Positions 22,459-33,584 of a stretch of DNA of 64,000 nucleotides are shown piece after piece. Made by a program: the position numbers and the translations under genes. The notes under the pieces were generated by a model, which worked only from the letters and a program-made list of their open reading frames with translations, did no database searches and was not told the DNA's origin. This DNA is from Stagonosporopsis chrysanthemi. Taxonomy: Eukaryota; Ascomycota; Dothideomycetes; Pleosporales; Didymellaceae. Location of the stretch: positions 23,344 to 87,343 of the forward strand of contig JAFISE010000125.1 in the NCBI GenBank assembly GCA_022560025.1, written 5' to 3'. How positions within the stretch are numbered: the first letter of the stretch is position 1; each line of letters starts with the position of its first letter.

Positions 22459-22836
22459 TGGAGGCTGTGTCTAGAATGAATTGTATACATAGTCTGTGCT
22501 GGAAAGGTGGGTCATATTGGAGACGTAATATTACAACGAGGCTACCAGCATCGTGGTGGTCGCTCTTGCAGCCTGTGGATTGCAGGCAAGTACATGCGCA
22601 CATCTACTCTTTCTCTCGCTCAGCCCAACTCGTTTGCCGCTCTTCCACAAGAAGCACATTACACGATCAGTCGCTTCGTTGACGTTGGCTTTTCGTAGCT
22701 CTGGTTCGTAGCGAACGCCATGCACATGCATCTACGCGCCCTGGTGCAAACGCCTCAAAGCTTGGCTACAGTGTCATGTTCAGCCTGTTTACGTTGCAGA
22801 GCCCCCACAATTCCCACGCCTTCCTTCCTCACAACT
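22459..22836. other. Intergenic before the HET gene
   Basis: About 380 bases. The HET reading frame stays open upstream to 22720, but the ATG at 22837 is preferred. No other feature seen. Confidence 0.5.
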
Positions 22837-24934
22837 ATGTCTGAGATGACTATCGTTGGAAGGACCGAGACTACGGTCGCCCCAGTATCACACGACTCTC
22901 AGTGCTCTATATGCTTGAATCTGCACAGGCCTGCCTGGAGCATCCACGACTTCACAGAAGACTTGACTTTTCGTGGGAACCGCCTACATCTAGTTCAAAC
23001 TTTCTCCCCGAAAGAAGCTTTGCACTCAGCCAAACTTGGGTGTCAAGGCTGTCGACTGATAGCAAATTTCATTTTCATCCATGATGAGGTACCTTTCCCG
23101 GAAGAGGGTTGGTATGAGGTCAAAGGGCCACCCGCACAGCCTGGTGTTGCTCTCACCATGATTTATGTCTTTGAACGAGACATCTACGACATCTACTACG
23201 ATCCAAGCGCCCCGACTAATGCTCAGGAAGACGTCTTCGAGCTTCTGACGGTACCTGGCTACACTCCAAAAGTAAAGAGCATACCCATGACACGTAAGTC
23301 TTGCCATACCCGGTGTAGCTAAGAGACGCAAAACTAACAAGCCATCAGCACCTGTCGTCCCATCATCGTTGCATGATTACCTGAAAGATGCCACCGGGAT
23401 TTCTGGCGATACAGGATCTGACGAGGCCGTTTCTCGGGCAAAGTTGTGGCTTGGCAAGTGCGTCAGCAGTCATGCCAAATGCCAAAGCGAATTGCAGACA
23501 CCCCTTCCTACTCGAGTCATCCTAATCGAAGACTTGAGCCACGTCCGGCTTGTGAATTCGCATGGTGAAATTGCGCCCTACGCCTGCCTGAGTTATCGCT
23601 GGGGTACACATTCCTTAATTCAAACCACACGCTCATCGCTTGATCGATTTAAACTAGGCATACCATGGGATGACCTTCCAGAGACCTTTCAAAATGCGAT
23701 TTCTTTTGTTCACCGTCTAGGAATTCGATTTATTTGGATTGATAGCTTATGCATCGTGCAAGACTCGAGCGACGACTGGCATCGCGAAGGGAGCAAAATG
23801 GCACGCATCTACCAAGGAGCGTTCGTAACCGTCGCTGCAGTCCTAAATTCGAGTCCAGCCGATCCGCTTTTTCAATGCTCAAACTCTCGACATCTGACTC
23901 GAGATATGACGATCGCCGGTGACGATGGCGACGTAGTCAGCATACGCTATCGTGAGCCACTCTATCATGGTATGTATCCAAGCAAACGACCATTGGAAGA
24001 CCGAGGATGGGCCTTCCAAGAGAGACTGCTCTCGCCTCGCGTCATCTTGTTTGAAAGAGAGGAAATCTGGTGGGAGTGTCATCAAGGCATTGCTTGCGAG
24101 TGCTCTGGAGTTGGCGAAGATGGACGCTTCGACGGCGGACGGCAGAGTCACGCATACAATAGTCTGAGGACCTCTTCCAACATTCAAGAGTTGCAACGCT
24201 CGTGGGAGCAGCTTGTCCAGGAATACAAGCGATTATCTCTCACCAAGCCCAGCGACATCTTCCCCGCTTTACAAGGGCTTGCCAAAATTATGCCGCCGAT
24301 CATGGGATCCTACCTGGCAGGGCACTGGAGTGCCACCTTGATTCACAGTCTTACATGGATTAATAAATGGCAGGTCAAGGATACTACACTCCAGTATGAG
24401 TGGCGCGCCCCCACCTGGTCATGGGCCTCCTCACGCCATGAAACGATATGGAATCACAACAGCCCTGAGCTTTGTCGCAGCTTCTGTACGTTGTTGAGCG
24501 CCGAGACGGTGCCAATAGGCGACGACGTTACGGGGCAATTGAGATCGGGGCGGCTTGTTATTAGAGGCAAGCTTCTGTCTGGAACAGCCCGCTCCTGTAG
24601 GAGCAGATGGAATGCGGTATCGTACAACGTCAGCTTTGAGACAGGTAACCAAGGGCCCTTCCGACTTACAGATAGTCGTTGGAAGATATCGTGGGATCGG
24701 AGCATGGTCTTTACCAAATACGAGGCCTCGGTGAGCATCGCCGTGAAAGCTTTGCAGCTTTGTGAAGATGGCGACGCCCGCTGTCAGTATTGGCTGGTTA
24801 TGGCGGCACCTCTAGCCGAACCAGTTTATGAACGTCTTGGGTTGATGTGGATAGATGTCTCGGATTTGGAAGGGAAGGATGCCGCCAAGCTGTTTGCGAG
24901 CATGGCGGAGGAGTCAGACGTAACCATAATTTGA
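22837..24934 (+). CDS. HET-domain (heterokaryon incompatibility) protein
   Basis: Exons 22837-23293 and 23349-24934 give 680 residues; the 55-bp intron has an ACTAAC branch. The HET domain (about residues 235-390) shows YACLSYRWGTHS, PWDDLPETFQNAISFVHRLG, IRFIWIDSLCIVQDSSDDW and MARIYQGAFVTVAA, then PLEDRGWAFQERLLSPRVI, a standard HET tail. The N-terminal 150 residues hold two CxxC pairs (CSICLNLH and GCQGC) that may bind zinc. The C-terminus has a RAPTWSWAS motif found in most HET proteins. HET proteins trigger cell death after fusion of unlike hyphae or act in other self/non-self responses; many genes of the class have no proven role. No partner gene (for example a NACHT or amyloid gene) is adjacent. 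Confidence 0.92.
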
Positions 24935-25183
24935 TCGTTTGGATGATATTGTTTTCCTGTATGAAGCTTGTGCTGGTCAGGTTGCAAGCATGTCTTGCAG
25001 CCTGCAATATATACTCCCTCGCCCGGTACTCCTTTGCTAAAGAGGCCACCAGACAGTCAAATGTATCTGCAAACAGTCAGTCTTCAGTCGGAATACGACT
25101 TGCACACAAGCTCCAACAACAGTAGCAACGATCGAGGCGGCCATGCACTCTTGACATGTTCTTCTTTCTTCCACCCCCTTTAA

Positions 25184-26056
25184 CTAACTCTTATCCTGCG
25201 CCGCATCCTCCTTAACAACCGCATCCTTCTTCTGCGGCCTCTCCCCAAAGATATCACTCCCGACCCTCACCTCTCCACTACCCATCTTGATCGCCCCCTC
25301 AAAATCCGCACTCATCCCCATACTCAGCTCCAGCCGGTCCTCCTCCCATCCCAACTCCCTCGCGACTCCATCCCTCGTCTCCCTCAGGGCCACAAAATCC
25401 TCATTCTCATTCTCCGGCGTCGTCGCCCTGCTCCTCGCAATGGCGCCAATGGTCATCAGCCCGAAGAGCTCGAGGTGCGGACACACCTCTACGATATGTT
25501 TGCACAGCGCGGTCGCATCCGCAGGGTCAACGCCGGACTTTGCCTCCTCGCCGCTGGTGTTGACCTGCACCATGACGCGCAGCTTCTGCGCATCCGTGTC
25601 CTTGTCCAACAGCGCGCGCCGCCCCTTCTCCAGCTCGTTCGCCTTCTTCGCGCTGTCGACGCTGCTGACGCACCACAGGTTGGGGATCTGCTCGGCCAGC
25701 TGCCGGCACTTGTTCGATTGCAGGCCGCCGATCATGTGCCATCGGATGGAGCGTGGGAGCAGCTTAGATTTCTCGAGGAGTTCCTGGACATAGTTCTCGC
25801 CGAAGTGCGTTTGCACGGGGTTGGGCGACTGGTGGAGGGCGAGGATATCATTTGCGGGTTTCAGTTTGGAGACGGCGATGAGGCGGACCTGGGGGGTTTG
25901 TGTGAGTCTTTGAGTCTTGAAAGGCGGTGAGTATGGTTGTGGCTATTATACCTTCTGGCCGCTTTTGCTGGCGGCATTGATGCGCGATGTGATGCTTGCA
26001 ATGTTCTCGGTGAGCTGCTTTGCGCGTTGGGCGTTGATGTGCATTTCTTCGGCCAT
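25184..26056 (-). CDS. Pyridoxal phosphate homeostasis protein (YggS/PLPBP family)
   Basis: Exons 25952-26056 and 25184-25888 on the reverse strand give 269 residues. A 63-bp intron (GTATAA..CCCCAG) joins SKSGQK to VRLIAVSKLKPAND. The lysine in AVSKLKP is the PLP-binding residue of this fold type III family. Further motifs are THFGENYVQELLEKS, WHMIGGLQSNKC, VQVNTSGEEAKSGV, FGLMTIGAIA, LSMGMSADFEGAI and VRVGSDIFGER, all in family order. The protein binds PLP without known enzymatic turnover and keeps free PLP and amino-acid levels balanced. The C-terminal acidic/lysine tail is fungal. It converges on the HET gene. Confidence 0.95.
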
Positions 26057-26390
26057 GGTGACGTTCGAGTCCAAGAAGTCGCGTGGGACGTGGGGAACTT
26101 TCCGTGCATGGCGACGTCAGTTTCTAGCCCTATGTGTGGGGCCGTCACGGACAGCCGTCTGACATGTGCAGGAACATGCCTTGGCCCGTTGACAGGTTAT
26201 CTAGATGCACCAAGCATGGATCTCGTGCAGTCGAGCGGAAAGAATTCTGATGTACATGTCCATTATCTGCCAGAACTAAATGCTTCATCAATCGCACGCT
26301 ATGCCTCTATGCAAACGCTAAATATCTCACTTCAGAAAGGGTATCCGCATCGTCCGTTCAAACCAGTCTTGCCAATCTCATTTCCAAGCA
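26057..26390. other. Intergenic between two minus-strand genes
   Basis: 334 bases holding the promoter of the YggS gene and the 3' end of the DUF2235 gene. No other feature seen. Confidence 0.5.
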
Positions 26391-28434
26391 TCACCTTCTC
26401 CCAATCCCGTCAAACCATGCCTTATCCTTCTCGTTCCGATGCGGCATGGCTTCCCTGATCTCTGTCTCGCCTCCATCATACACGCTCGTCCGGGGTCTAC
26501 TCCTCGCGCGCCCATTCCGCTCCACCACGCTCGTTCTCCTCCTCGAACTTCTTGCGTCCGCCTTCTCATCCAGCGGAAACGTGCTGCGCGGCGTCATCGT
26601 GTCCCGCCTCGAACTCCTTACATCCACCTTTTCGTCCAGCGGGAACGTGCTGCGCGGCGTTATCGTATCCCTCCTCCTCCTGCTCGCCACACTCGCACCG
26701 CCAGGCGTCGTGGGCGCTCTGGAGCTCATGTCCGCGCTCATAGGTCTCTGGCTGCGGCGCTTGCTGTCGCGGGTCTTGGTCGGGGGAGGGCGCTTGAGGT
26801 AGTCGTACGTGTCTGGGTCTTTGCGGGCGAGCTCGCGCTCGAGACGCCAGAGGGGCGCTTCGGGCAGGATCTTGACCGCGTCTGTGTCGCGCCATTTGAT
26901 GCGCCAGTAGATCTCCGGGTCCGAGGCGCGCTCCTTGTTTGGCCCGTAGTCGACGCTGAGCTTGTAGCTGTCTGTCAGAGCGCGCGCCTCGTAGTCGCTG
27001 CGGTCCATTTGCCCTGGGCCTTGGAGACGGTAGCGGGTACGGACCGAAGGGTGAATGTACTCGTTTGTTTGTCGAAGAGGACGGTCTGTTGCTCGACCCG
27101 TGTATGGGTCCACTGCGTGGTATTGGCCGGGAGTGCGAATCTGTAAGGCGTCAGTACCTTTGTTCAGCTCCAATCGTGGTAGGGACTTAGCAACGCACTG
27201 TTCTCCCACCCGCAGCCATGACTCCCTTCAGCTCGTTGTAAATCTTGCCAAAGCTCCACGGCCGTATCCCCTGCCCGACCTCCTTGTAGAAATCCTCGTT
27301 CAGCGCATCCTGCTCGAACAGGTATTCTTCCCGCATCTCCAAGAATGGCTCCAGCTGGCTCATCATCCACGCAAGCGTGATGTTCGCAAGCTGCATATCG
27401 TCATACCCACCACCGATATTTGCATGCACGCCTGGAAACCACACTTGACGCAACGTCGTCCTGTTACCCTCGGGCTTCTCCCACACGGCTGGCGAGAAGG
27501 ACGATCGATTTTCGTCGAGGGCCAAGGCTTGGAACGCGTTCTCCACGCAGTTGCTTAGCTTTGTGTCGTAGAAAGCCGTGGCACGGGACTGTTTGCCTTG
27601 CAGGCCCGCTCGTTGAAGAAGGCCAATCCGCGGAATACCAAGGCTGCCCACTGTATCCCAGACAGCGATCGCTTTGATGGGGATATCGAGTCTTGTCAGT
27701 CCACGGCGTTCCAACTCCTCGGTGTACATGGGATCGTTAGCACTCGGCTTACGGGGGAAAGGTATATCGGGATGTTTGGGCACGTAGTTTGGATCTCTCC
27801 GGTGCTGGACATCTTCATACACCTCGGGAAGATCGTTGAGTCCCTTCTTCGTCAGCAAACCGATCTCACCTATCAGACCAGCTATGCTACGGGCGGTGAA
27901 CGCGCCTCTTGAGAAGCCAATAAGGAAGATCTCGTCGCCAGGATGGTAGTTGTTAGCGAGGAAAGCGTACGCCTCTCGCACGTTTTCTGGAAGACCCTTC
28001 CCTGTGGTTCCCGAGATGAGTTTGTACAAAGGCCCTCCTTCGGTACCAACGCCCGATGTGTAGTTGACGATCTGCGGTATGCCGTCCTGGCTGACTGACT
28101 TGATAGCTCTTGAGATCCGCGTGACGTTGCTTGGAATTGCAAGATCTCCGTTCTTTTCTCCGTCATCCGAGTTTAGCCATGTCCCGTCGCATGCAACAAT
28201 CAACCTCTTGAACATGCCTCTCCCTCCGCTCAACCCTGGAGTGTCCATGAATGGCCCATTTCGTCCAACGCTTCTTGCTCGGCTGACAGACCGGACTGGC
28301 ATATCGACCACAATCGGCGTTCGTGGGCTCCTTGGAGGGGCATCTACAACAATTGGGCCAGGTGGTGGAGCCCGCACGCTTCTCATGCTAGGCGCCCGGC
28401 TGCGGCTCCTTGCGCGAGAATGTGCCATAGACAT
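26391..28434 (-). CDS. DUF2235 (Tle1-type) alpha/beta hydrolase
   Basis: Exons 27199-28434 and 26391-27140 on the reverse strand give 661 residues from the first in-frame ATG. The intron is 58 bp (GTGCGT..TTACAG). The DUF2235 domain begins with RLIVACDGTWLNSDDG, continues with VNYTSGVGTEGG, the nucleophile elbow GFSRGAFTARSIAGLIG (GxSxG), IKAIAVWDTVGSLGIP and QVWFPGVHANIGGGY with the late catalytic His. This is the fold of T6SS Tle1 phospholipases; fungal members are uncharacterised. The N-terminus is Arg/Ser-rich. The C-terminal 180 residues are basic and carry a 22-residue tandem duplication. The frame remains open about 120 bases upstream (to 28557 and beyond) with coding-like sequence but no ATG, so an unseen 5' exon is possible. 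Confidence 0.85.
26541..26672 (-). repeat. 66-bp tandem duplication in the DUF2235 gene
   Basis: Two imperfect 66-bp copies (26541-26606 and 26607-26672) encode two 22-residue units built around RRDTxTPRSTFPLDEK. Differences are mainly at third positions, so the protein copies are more alike than the DNA. The TPRS core looks like a phosphorylation or docking motif; that is inference. Confidence 0.8.
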
Positions 28435-29986
28435 CTCTAGACTCCTCCTGCGATTCCGCGTAGGCGTAAAATTAGATGAGGCGCTAGACGGAGACGAGGG
28501 CTCGTAGCCCGACTCCGACTCGCTGCTTGAGGATGCCACGGTAGGTGGTTGAGCCACGTGCGGATGTGGCCGGTCTGTGGAGTTATGTAGATGAGGCTGG
28601 TGGCTGGCTTGCCGTCTGGTATGGCCTCCTATAGTGGTTGGTCTGTGTATGCAATAATATTCAATCGCGAATAATCAATGCGTGGTCATTCCGGACGTGT
28701 TGTGCTGTTCCAATTCCCCTCAAGTTTCCCAAACCTTGCACTGGCTGTCGCGTCGTCAATGAGGTGGCCCTTCCAGCCGCCGTAAGCTCCAGATCTTCAA
28801 GTTCCGTTCAGCCTCGCCGGACCCTTGCTTGAGTTTCGTCTGTCAAAGTGCGCGGATTCGCCAATCTCATGCAGTCACTATTGCATAACCGCAGAACGAA
28901 ACAGAACCAAGAGGAGAGAGAAAGACGCGCACAGGCGCACTTGCATGCGTGGTTGGGCTTTCGAATCTGCTGGCTGGCGCCCGAGGATCATTGGACTCGC
29001 TTCTGATCTGAGCGCTCGGATTCCCAGCCTCCCTATGCGAACAAGAGTTCGCGACTGTGTAAACAACAGAGGAACAGATGTTCTGATCAGAGCGTCACGT
29101 CACGAAAACCATGGGGTCACAGACTTTTCTTGCGCAGCGTTGCGTTGGCTGCACCCCACTATGCAGCCGCCGCGAAACAAGGTGAGGCTGCGCGGACAGC
29201 TGGCAGGAGCTCTCCATATGAGACTGACCGCCATCTCTCCACGGCTTCCGTGATTGCCAAGCGCACACGTTCCCGTATCCACCGAGGATCGCCGGTCATC
29301 AGGCATGATTCGCGGCTCGAGCTTGGGCGCCATCTCAAACGACATCCGGTGAGGCCCCCAGAGCCGCGTGCATGAGTGACTTTTAGAGGCATGCGGTAGA
29401 GCGTAAAGGGCGAGTAACTCATGTGGGGAAGCCCCATCTAACGTGCAGAAAAGTCCCGAGCGAGACGTGTTCCAGAACGTCAAGCGGACAGGGCGAAGCC
29501 AGGATGGTAAAGAGGCATCGTGAAAGTATCAACTGTTTTTCCAATTTGGAGACGACTTTTATCTAAATGTCCAGTCTTGAGCGGAAACCGCAACCTTTCG
29601 CTATATATCTTGCGACATGACTCCATGACTAACGTACATGCGCCGAGTAACAGCCAGTGTCCTAGAACAAACATGGCATCCAATTCCCATACACTTGAAC
29701 ACGACAACTATCGTACAGTTTCCTAAGGACTCCCACATGGCAGGTGGGGTGCCTCCACTGAACTCCGTTGCTGTATGCCAACAGCAAAGTGTATGATGCA
29801 ACGTAAACATTCGGTGTAGAAACCGATCTACTAAACCAAGGCGCCCCCGCGAGATAGAAATAGAGAATTTGAGAGTGACTAGATGTGAGGAAAGAAATAA
29901 AGATATAGCCCATAAGTGAGACATATGATGCGTAGGGAAATCGTCAAAATCGTGAGCAGAAAATAGATGAAGGTGCTGGAAACGGC
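28435..29986. other. Intergenic upstream of the DUF2235 gene
   Basis: About 1.55 kb. The first 120-240 bases may include an unrecognised 5' exon of the DUF2235 gene. The stretch 29500-29980 is AT-richer and is probably the 3' region of the GDS1-type gene. No supportable gene or repeat. Confidence 0.5.
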
Positions 29987-31267
29987 CTAGTAACCGCCAA
30001 ACATCTCCTCAAGCTCGTCGAGCTCAATGTTCTCCGGACTCCGCATGTCTGACCAGCTCCAGTCAATGTCGGCAATCTCGAGTTTTACCTCGTGCGACTT
30101 GAATGCTGGTGGTGGCATCTCGATGTGGAATGTCTGCGATTTCAGAGCGGGGCTATCGATCGAGAAATCGAAAGATGAGCTTGCCATGTGTCCGAAGAGA
30201 GCGGCGGCGGCTTCTGAGTTCTTGCGCGCAGCAAGCTCCTCTGTCTCTTCGATTGATTGGGCAACGTCGTCCATGTGGACGTCAGAGATCTGGCTTGACT
30301 GAGCAGACGCGCTGGCAGAGCGCTCACGCTCAGCCTCTAGCCTTCTGCGCTCTTTTTGCAGGGAAGTTGCAGTCAGGGTAAACTCGCGTTCCTCCTTCTC
30401 TAGAGGAGGAGATTGGGCACGGCGGTTGTGCTCGATGTTTGCGTTGGTCGGGGGGTGGACTTGACTCGAGAAAGGGTCCACGCTGCTGCTCTCATCGTAG
30501 TCGGACAAGTCCAATTCTGGCGACGGAGACATGCGTGCTCTCGCACGCGCATCCATGTCCTCTTCCTCGGAGGCACCGGAGGACAACGAAGGTGTAACGA
30601 TGCGCGGCATGATTGCGCCGTTGGAGGCATCGGCAGGAATCGGCTGGTGTGGTGTGGTGGTGAGGAAATAGTAGACGCGCTTGGGGTGGGTGCCAACGAG
30701 CTTCTTGTCGAGAGGACATCTTGACAGCGCTGTCCATGTGCGCTTCAGGTATGTAGCCAGTCGCGAGGAGATGATAGCGGCAGGATTCGCAGAGCTAAGA
30801 GAGGTCAGCACGAGGGGACTCGAAACTTGGCACAGGGAGGCGAATTTTGGAACGTACCTCTCAACGATAGGAATAGTCGGCGACAGCACAAGCGCAAGCT
30901 CCTTGAGCAGATGGGGGCGATTCCCGGTCTTCTCAAGCTGCTGGATAACACCGATGACGATCTCATCATCGATGCCTTGTGTGTCGACCTTGGCCTGCCC
31001 GGACTCGCAGCCTGGCGAGGGTGGCGGAGTGTCTGCCACTCGCCCTGCGCTCTTTGGCCGCTGCTCATCGAAGGCGCGTAGCGGGAGAGTATTTGAGGGT
31101 GAGGTGAGCGACGATGTGCTGGACCCGGAGTGCGAGCGCTTCTGCTTCTTTGCAGGCTGCTGCATGTCGACGGTCGAGGGCGGTGAGCGCGCAGATCGGG
31201 GCGCGCCGGGGATGGCTATGCCGAGCGAGGGCAGCGAGAGAGATTTCCGGCGAGTGTTGTAGCCCAT
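29987..31267 (-). CDS. GDS1-type winged-helix protein
   Basis: Exons 30858-31267 and 29987-30794 on the reverse strand give 405 residues. The 63-bp intron (GTACGT..TCTTAG) is in frame and stop-free, but splicing restores IVESSANPAAIISSRL, the conserved helix. The start MGYNTRRKSLSLPSLGIAIP is the normal family N-terminus; upstream in-frame codons are not used. The winged-helix domain covers about residues 100-200 (DDEIVIGVIQQLEKTGNRPH, LIKEL-like helix, SSRLATYLKRTWTALSRCPL, GTHPKRVYYFLTT). The rest is acidic and low complexity, with a coiled segment (LQKERRRLEAERERS) and an acidic aromatic C-terminus (IADIDWSWSDM). Yeast GDS1 is linked to nuclear control of mitochondrial function; DNA binding is inferred. 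Confidence 0.85.
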   Translation of the reverse strand: MGYNTRRKSLSLPSLGIAIPGAPRSARSPPSTVDMQQPAKKQKRSHSGSSTSSLTSPSNTLPLRAFDEQRPKSAGRVADTPPPSPGCESGQAKVDTQGIDDEIVIGVIQQLEKTGNRPHLLKELALVLSPTIPIVERYVPKFASLCQVSSPLVLTSLSSANPAAIISSRLATYLKRTWTALSRCPLDKKLVGTHPKRVYYFLTTTPHQPIPADASNGAIMPRIVTPSLSSGASEEEDMDARARARMSPSPELDLSDYDESSSVDPFSSQVHPPTNANIEHNRRAQSPPLEKEEREFTLTATSLQKERRRLEAERERSASASAQSSQISDVHMDDVAQSIEETEELAARKNSEAAAALFGHMASSSFDFSIDSPALKSQTFHIEMPPPAFKSHEVKLEIADIDWSWSDMRSPENIELDELEEMFGGY

Positions 31268-33584
31268 GTTGTGAAGCGGCGATGCAGCGTCGCAGTGGTC
31301 GCGCGAGACGATGAAGCGGACGTCGCAAAGAATCAGGGAAATTATTGCGGCTGGGAAAGGCAATGCAACAAAAGGTGCGGTTGCTGCGCAGATGCCAGGG
31401 GTGACGATTGGCTCGCGGAATGCACAAGCAAGCTGCAGCCTATGCGTGACTGGCTGGACAGCGACTATGCAAGGTCGCGCGGCGTTTCTGCCTGCACTGC
31501 AGCTGCGGTGGTGTGTTGGTGAAGGGAGGTTGAATTATATCTGACAAGGTGATGGACAAGAAGCTGACGTCCGGCGGCACTCTTCTGACGACACACGCCT
31601 CCTGACGGTGGTTGCGTAACGGGGCGACGGCCACTGGTTGCCCTGAGCACAAGCCAGCAACAGAGGTCCAACGAGGCAACGATATGGGAACGAGACAGCT
31701 AAGTTCGCACCGACACCACGATTGTCACGACTCTGATGGAATGCAAATGTGTTGAACAGACGGAACAGTCCCTGAGAGAGTTCGAGGGGAGATGGGAGGG
31801 GAGGGGATGAAGGAACGGAGGGTAGTGGAGCACTTGTGAAGAAAGTCCACTAGGGCTGCCTAGTGAAGCCGTGCGTACGGGCGAAGCCAGGGATGTTGCT
31901 TTCGGTCCGCCAGGCTATGACATATGGCTAACGTTAAAGGCCTTTTGTGGTCGGTTTTTTTGCTTTGCTGGCGCCGCTGCTGCCAGGGGCTAGAGTGCGC
32001 GCTGTTGCTGTTCCACGCGGTGGCTTGCTGCCATCAGGCTGCATGCAGGCCGCTCCCTGGAGCAACATTGCCTCGCGGGTTGCCGCTTCCAACGTCTCGT
32101 GCGTGGTTCGATAGGCCGGCCATGCCGACCTGTGCGGCAGGCGACAGATACCTTTTGCTTTCTCTCCCCGTGCTCTTTGTTCATCGGCAGCAACACCGCG
32201 GAAGCTGGTGGAGCGCAATGGTACGTACTCAGATCTACGCCCATCCACAGTGCGAGATGAGGCCCCTATCCCTGCAGTGGGGATGAAGGTCGTCCGAGGC
32301 GACGGTCACGGTCGCCCAGTGCAGCCAAACAACGAGTACCGCGAGCGCTCCCTCACCTCTACTGTATCTGTGACCTCACTCCTGCACATCAACGGCAATC
32401 CTCATCCAACTTGCGACCATCCTTGCCGTCTGCAACAGGGCGGGCCGTCGCTTGCTGTCCGCGAGCTGACCGCCTCACCTCTCTTTGCTCTGCACCAGAA
32501 TGCGCAAACAGCCTGCACGCGACTGGTTGCACACCTCCCAGCATCTGATGCTTCGTGCATATCAACCGACCCAGCATGGCAGGTACCTCTAGCCTGAAAC
32601 GACTGCTGCATACCGCAGTTGCAGGGGATCCATGTGGAGCTAAGAAAAGTTTCTGGCGCTGAATTTTGGCTTCGCCGGCCAAAATTCAGCGCCGACCCAG
32701 AACTACACCTCGGTGATGTGCAGAGACTTCTGGCCAGTAGTGGCGGGGCGAATTCACTCAATTGCGCGCGATGAGCACAGCTGCATTCTGCCAGTTCCTC
32801 CCGAAAGTCGTCTGGAAACTCATGTTTCACGCACTCTCCACTCCCATCGCTCCTGCTGCTCAGACGAGACGCGGCGCACGCGACAGGGGACCGTCTTCGA
32901 TGCACCGCGCTTGAATGGGTCTAGATAACTCCGGCGGCGTCACTGATGCACTGATGTGGAGAGCTTATGGTGGGGAGATGCCTTAGCGCTTCCGGTTGAC
33001 AGCAAGAATCAGGAAGTTGCGTGCTGCTGCTCACCGCGATCTTGTGTCGGTGTTTGCTGCATTTGCAGGCCCGCCGAGTCAGCAAGCGACCTGCTCGATG
33101 CAGCTCAGGAAATCTAAAGCACTCGGCATCGCGATGGCTACGAGCATGTGAGCTCATCGTCGCCGGGCTTGCGTTATCAGCTTGCAGCGTGATGCGCAAG
33201 CGCGAACTGGATGTTGTTCAAAGTTTGGACCTCTCGCCTCCCGCTTTGGGGTAGAATGATGTTTATTGTCCGTATTCGTCACCGGCCATCTCGCTTGACT
33301 TGCTGGTCGTAACCAAATGCCAGGGTTCATCTCAGATCAACCCCTCCCCCACTACCAGAGCACAGCTGGGCTTTACGTCGATAGTACGTCGACAGGATGT
33401 CGACCACCACACCCGCAGCGAGCAAGCGCTGCAACCGCAAACCCTATTCACGGAGCCGAGCCGTGAAGGATGGGAGCGGCTGAATGGGATTTATCGAAAT
33501 GCGGTTGCTTACAGGCCTCCGCACGTCTCTAACGGCGCCGTTGCAGTTGAGGTGATACAAATTGTACACAACAACGTCGACGTC
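31268..33584. other. Long gene-free promoter region of the GDS1-type gene
   Basis: About 2.3 kb without supportable genes. Open frames such as 31924-32286 lack family resemblance. The one structured element is a perfect 16-bp inverted repeat (separate entry). Its length suggests a complex promoter or non-coding transcript region upstream of the GDS1-type regulator. Confidence 0.5.
32655..32693. repeat. Perfect 16-bp inverted repeat with 7-base loop
   Basis: Left arm GGCGCTGAATTTTGGC (32655-32670) and its exact reverse complement (32678-32693) flank a 7-base spacer TTCGCCG. No T-run follows and no gene ends here, so it is not an obvious terminator. It could be a palindromic protein-binding site, a hairpin in a non-coding RNA, or the remnant of a small mobile element; none of these can be chosen from the sequence. 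Confidence 0.85.

Noticed and set aside
26060..26075. tRNA-like B-box GTTCGAGTCC
   Set aside because: No A-box or cloverleaf; lies just upstream of the YggS start codon.
26439..27146. 235-codon open frame on the plus strand
   Set aside because: Lies antisense to the DUF2235 gene; the Arg/Ala-rich composition is a shadow of GC-rich codons on the other strand.
31924..32286. 120-codon ATG-started frame in the GDS1 upstream region
   Set aside because: No family resemblance, irregular Cys/Trp-rich composition and overlapping frames on the other strand.
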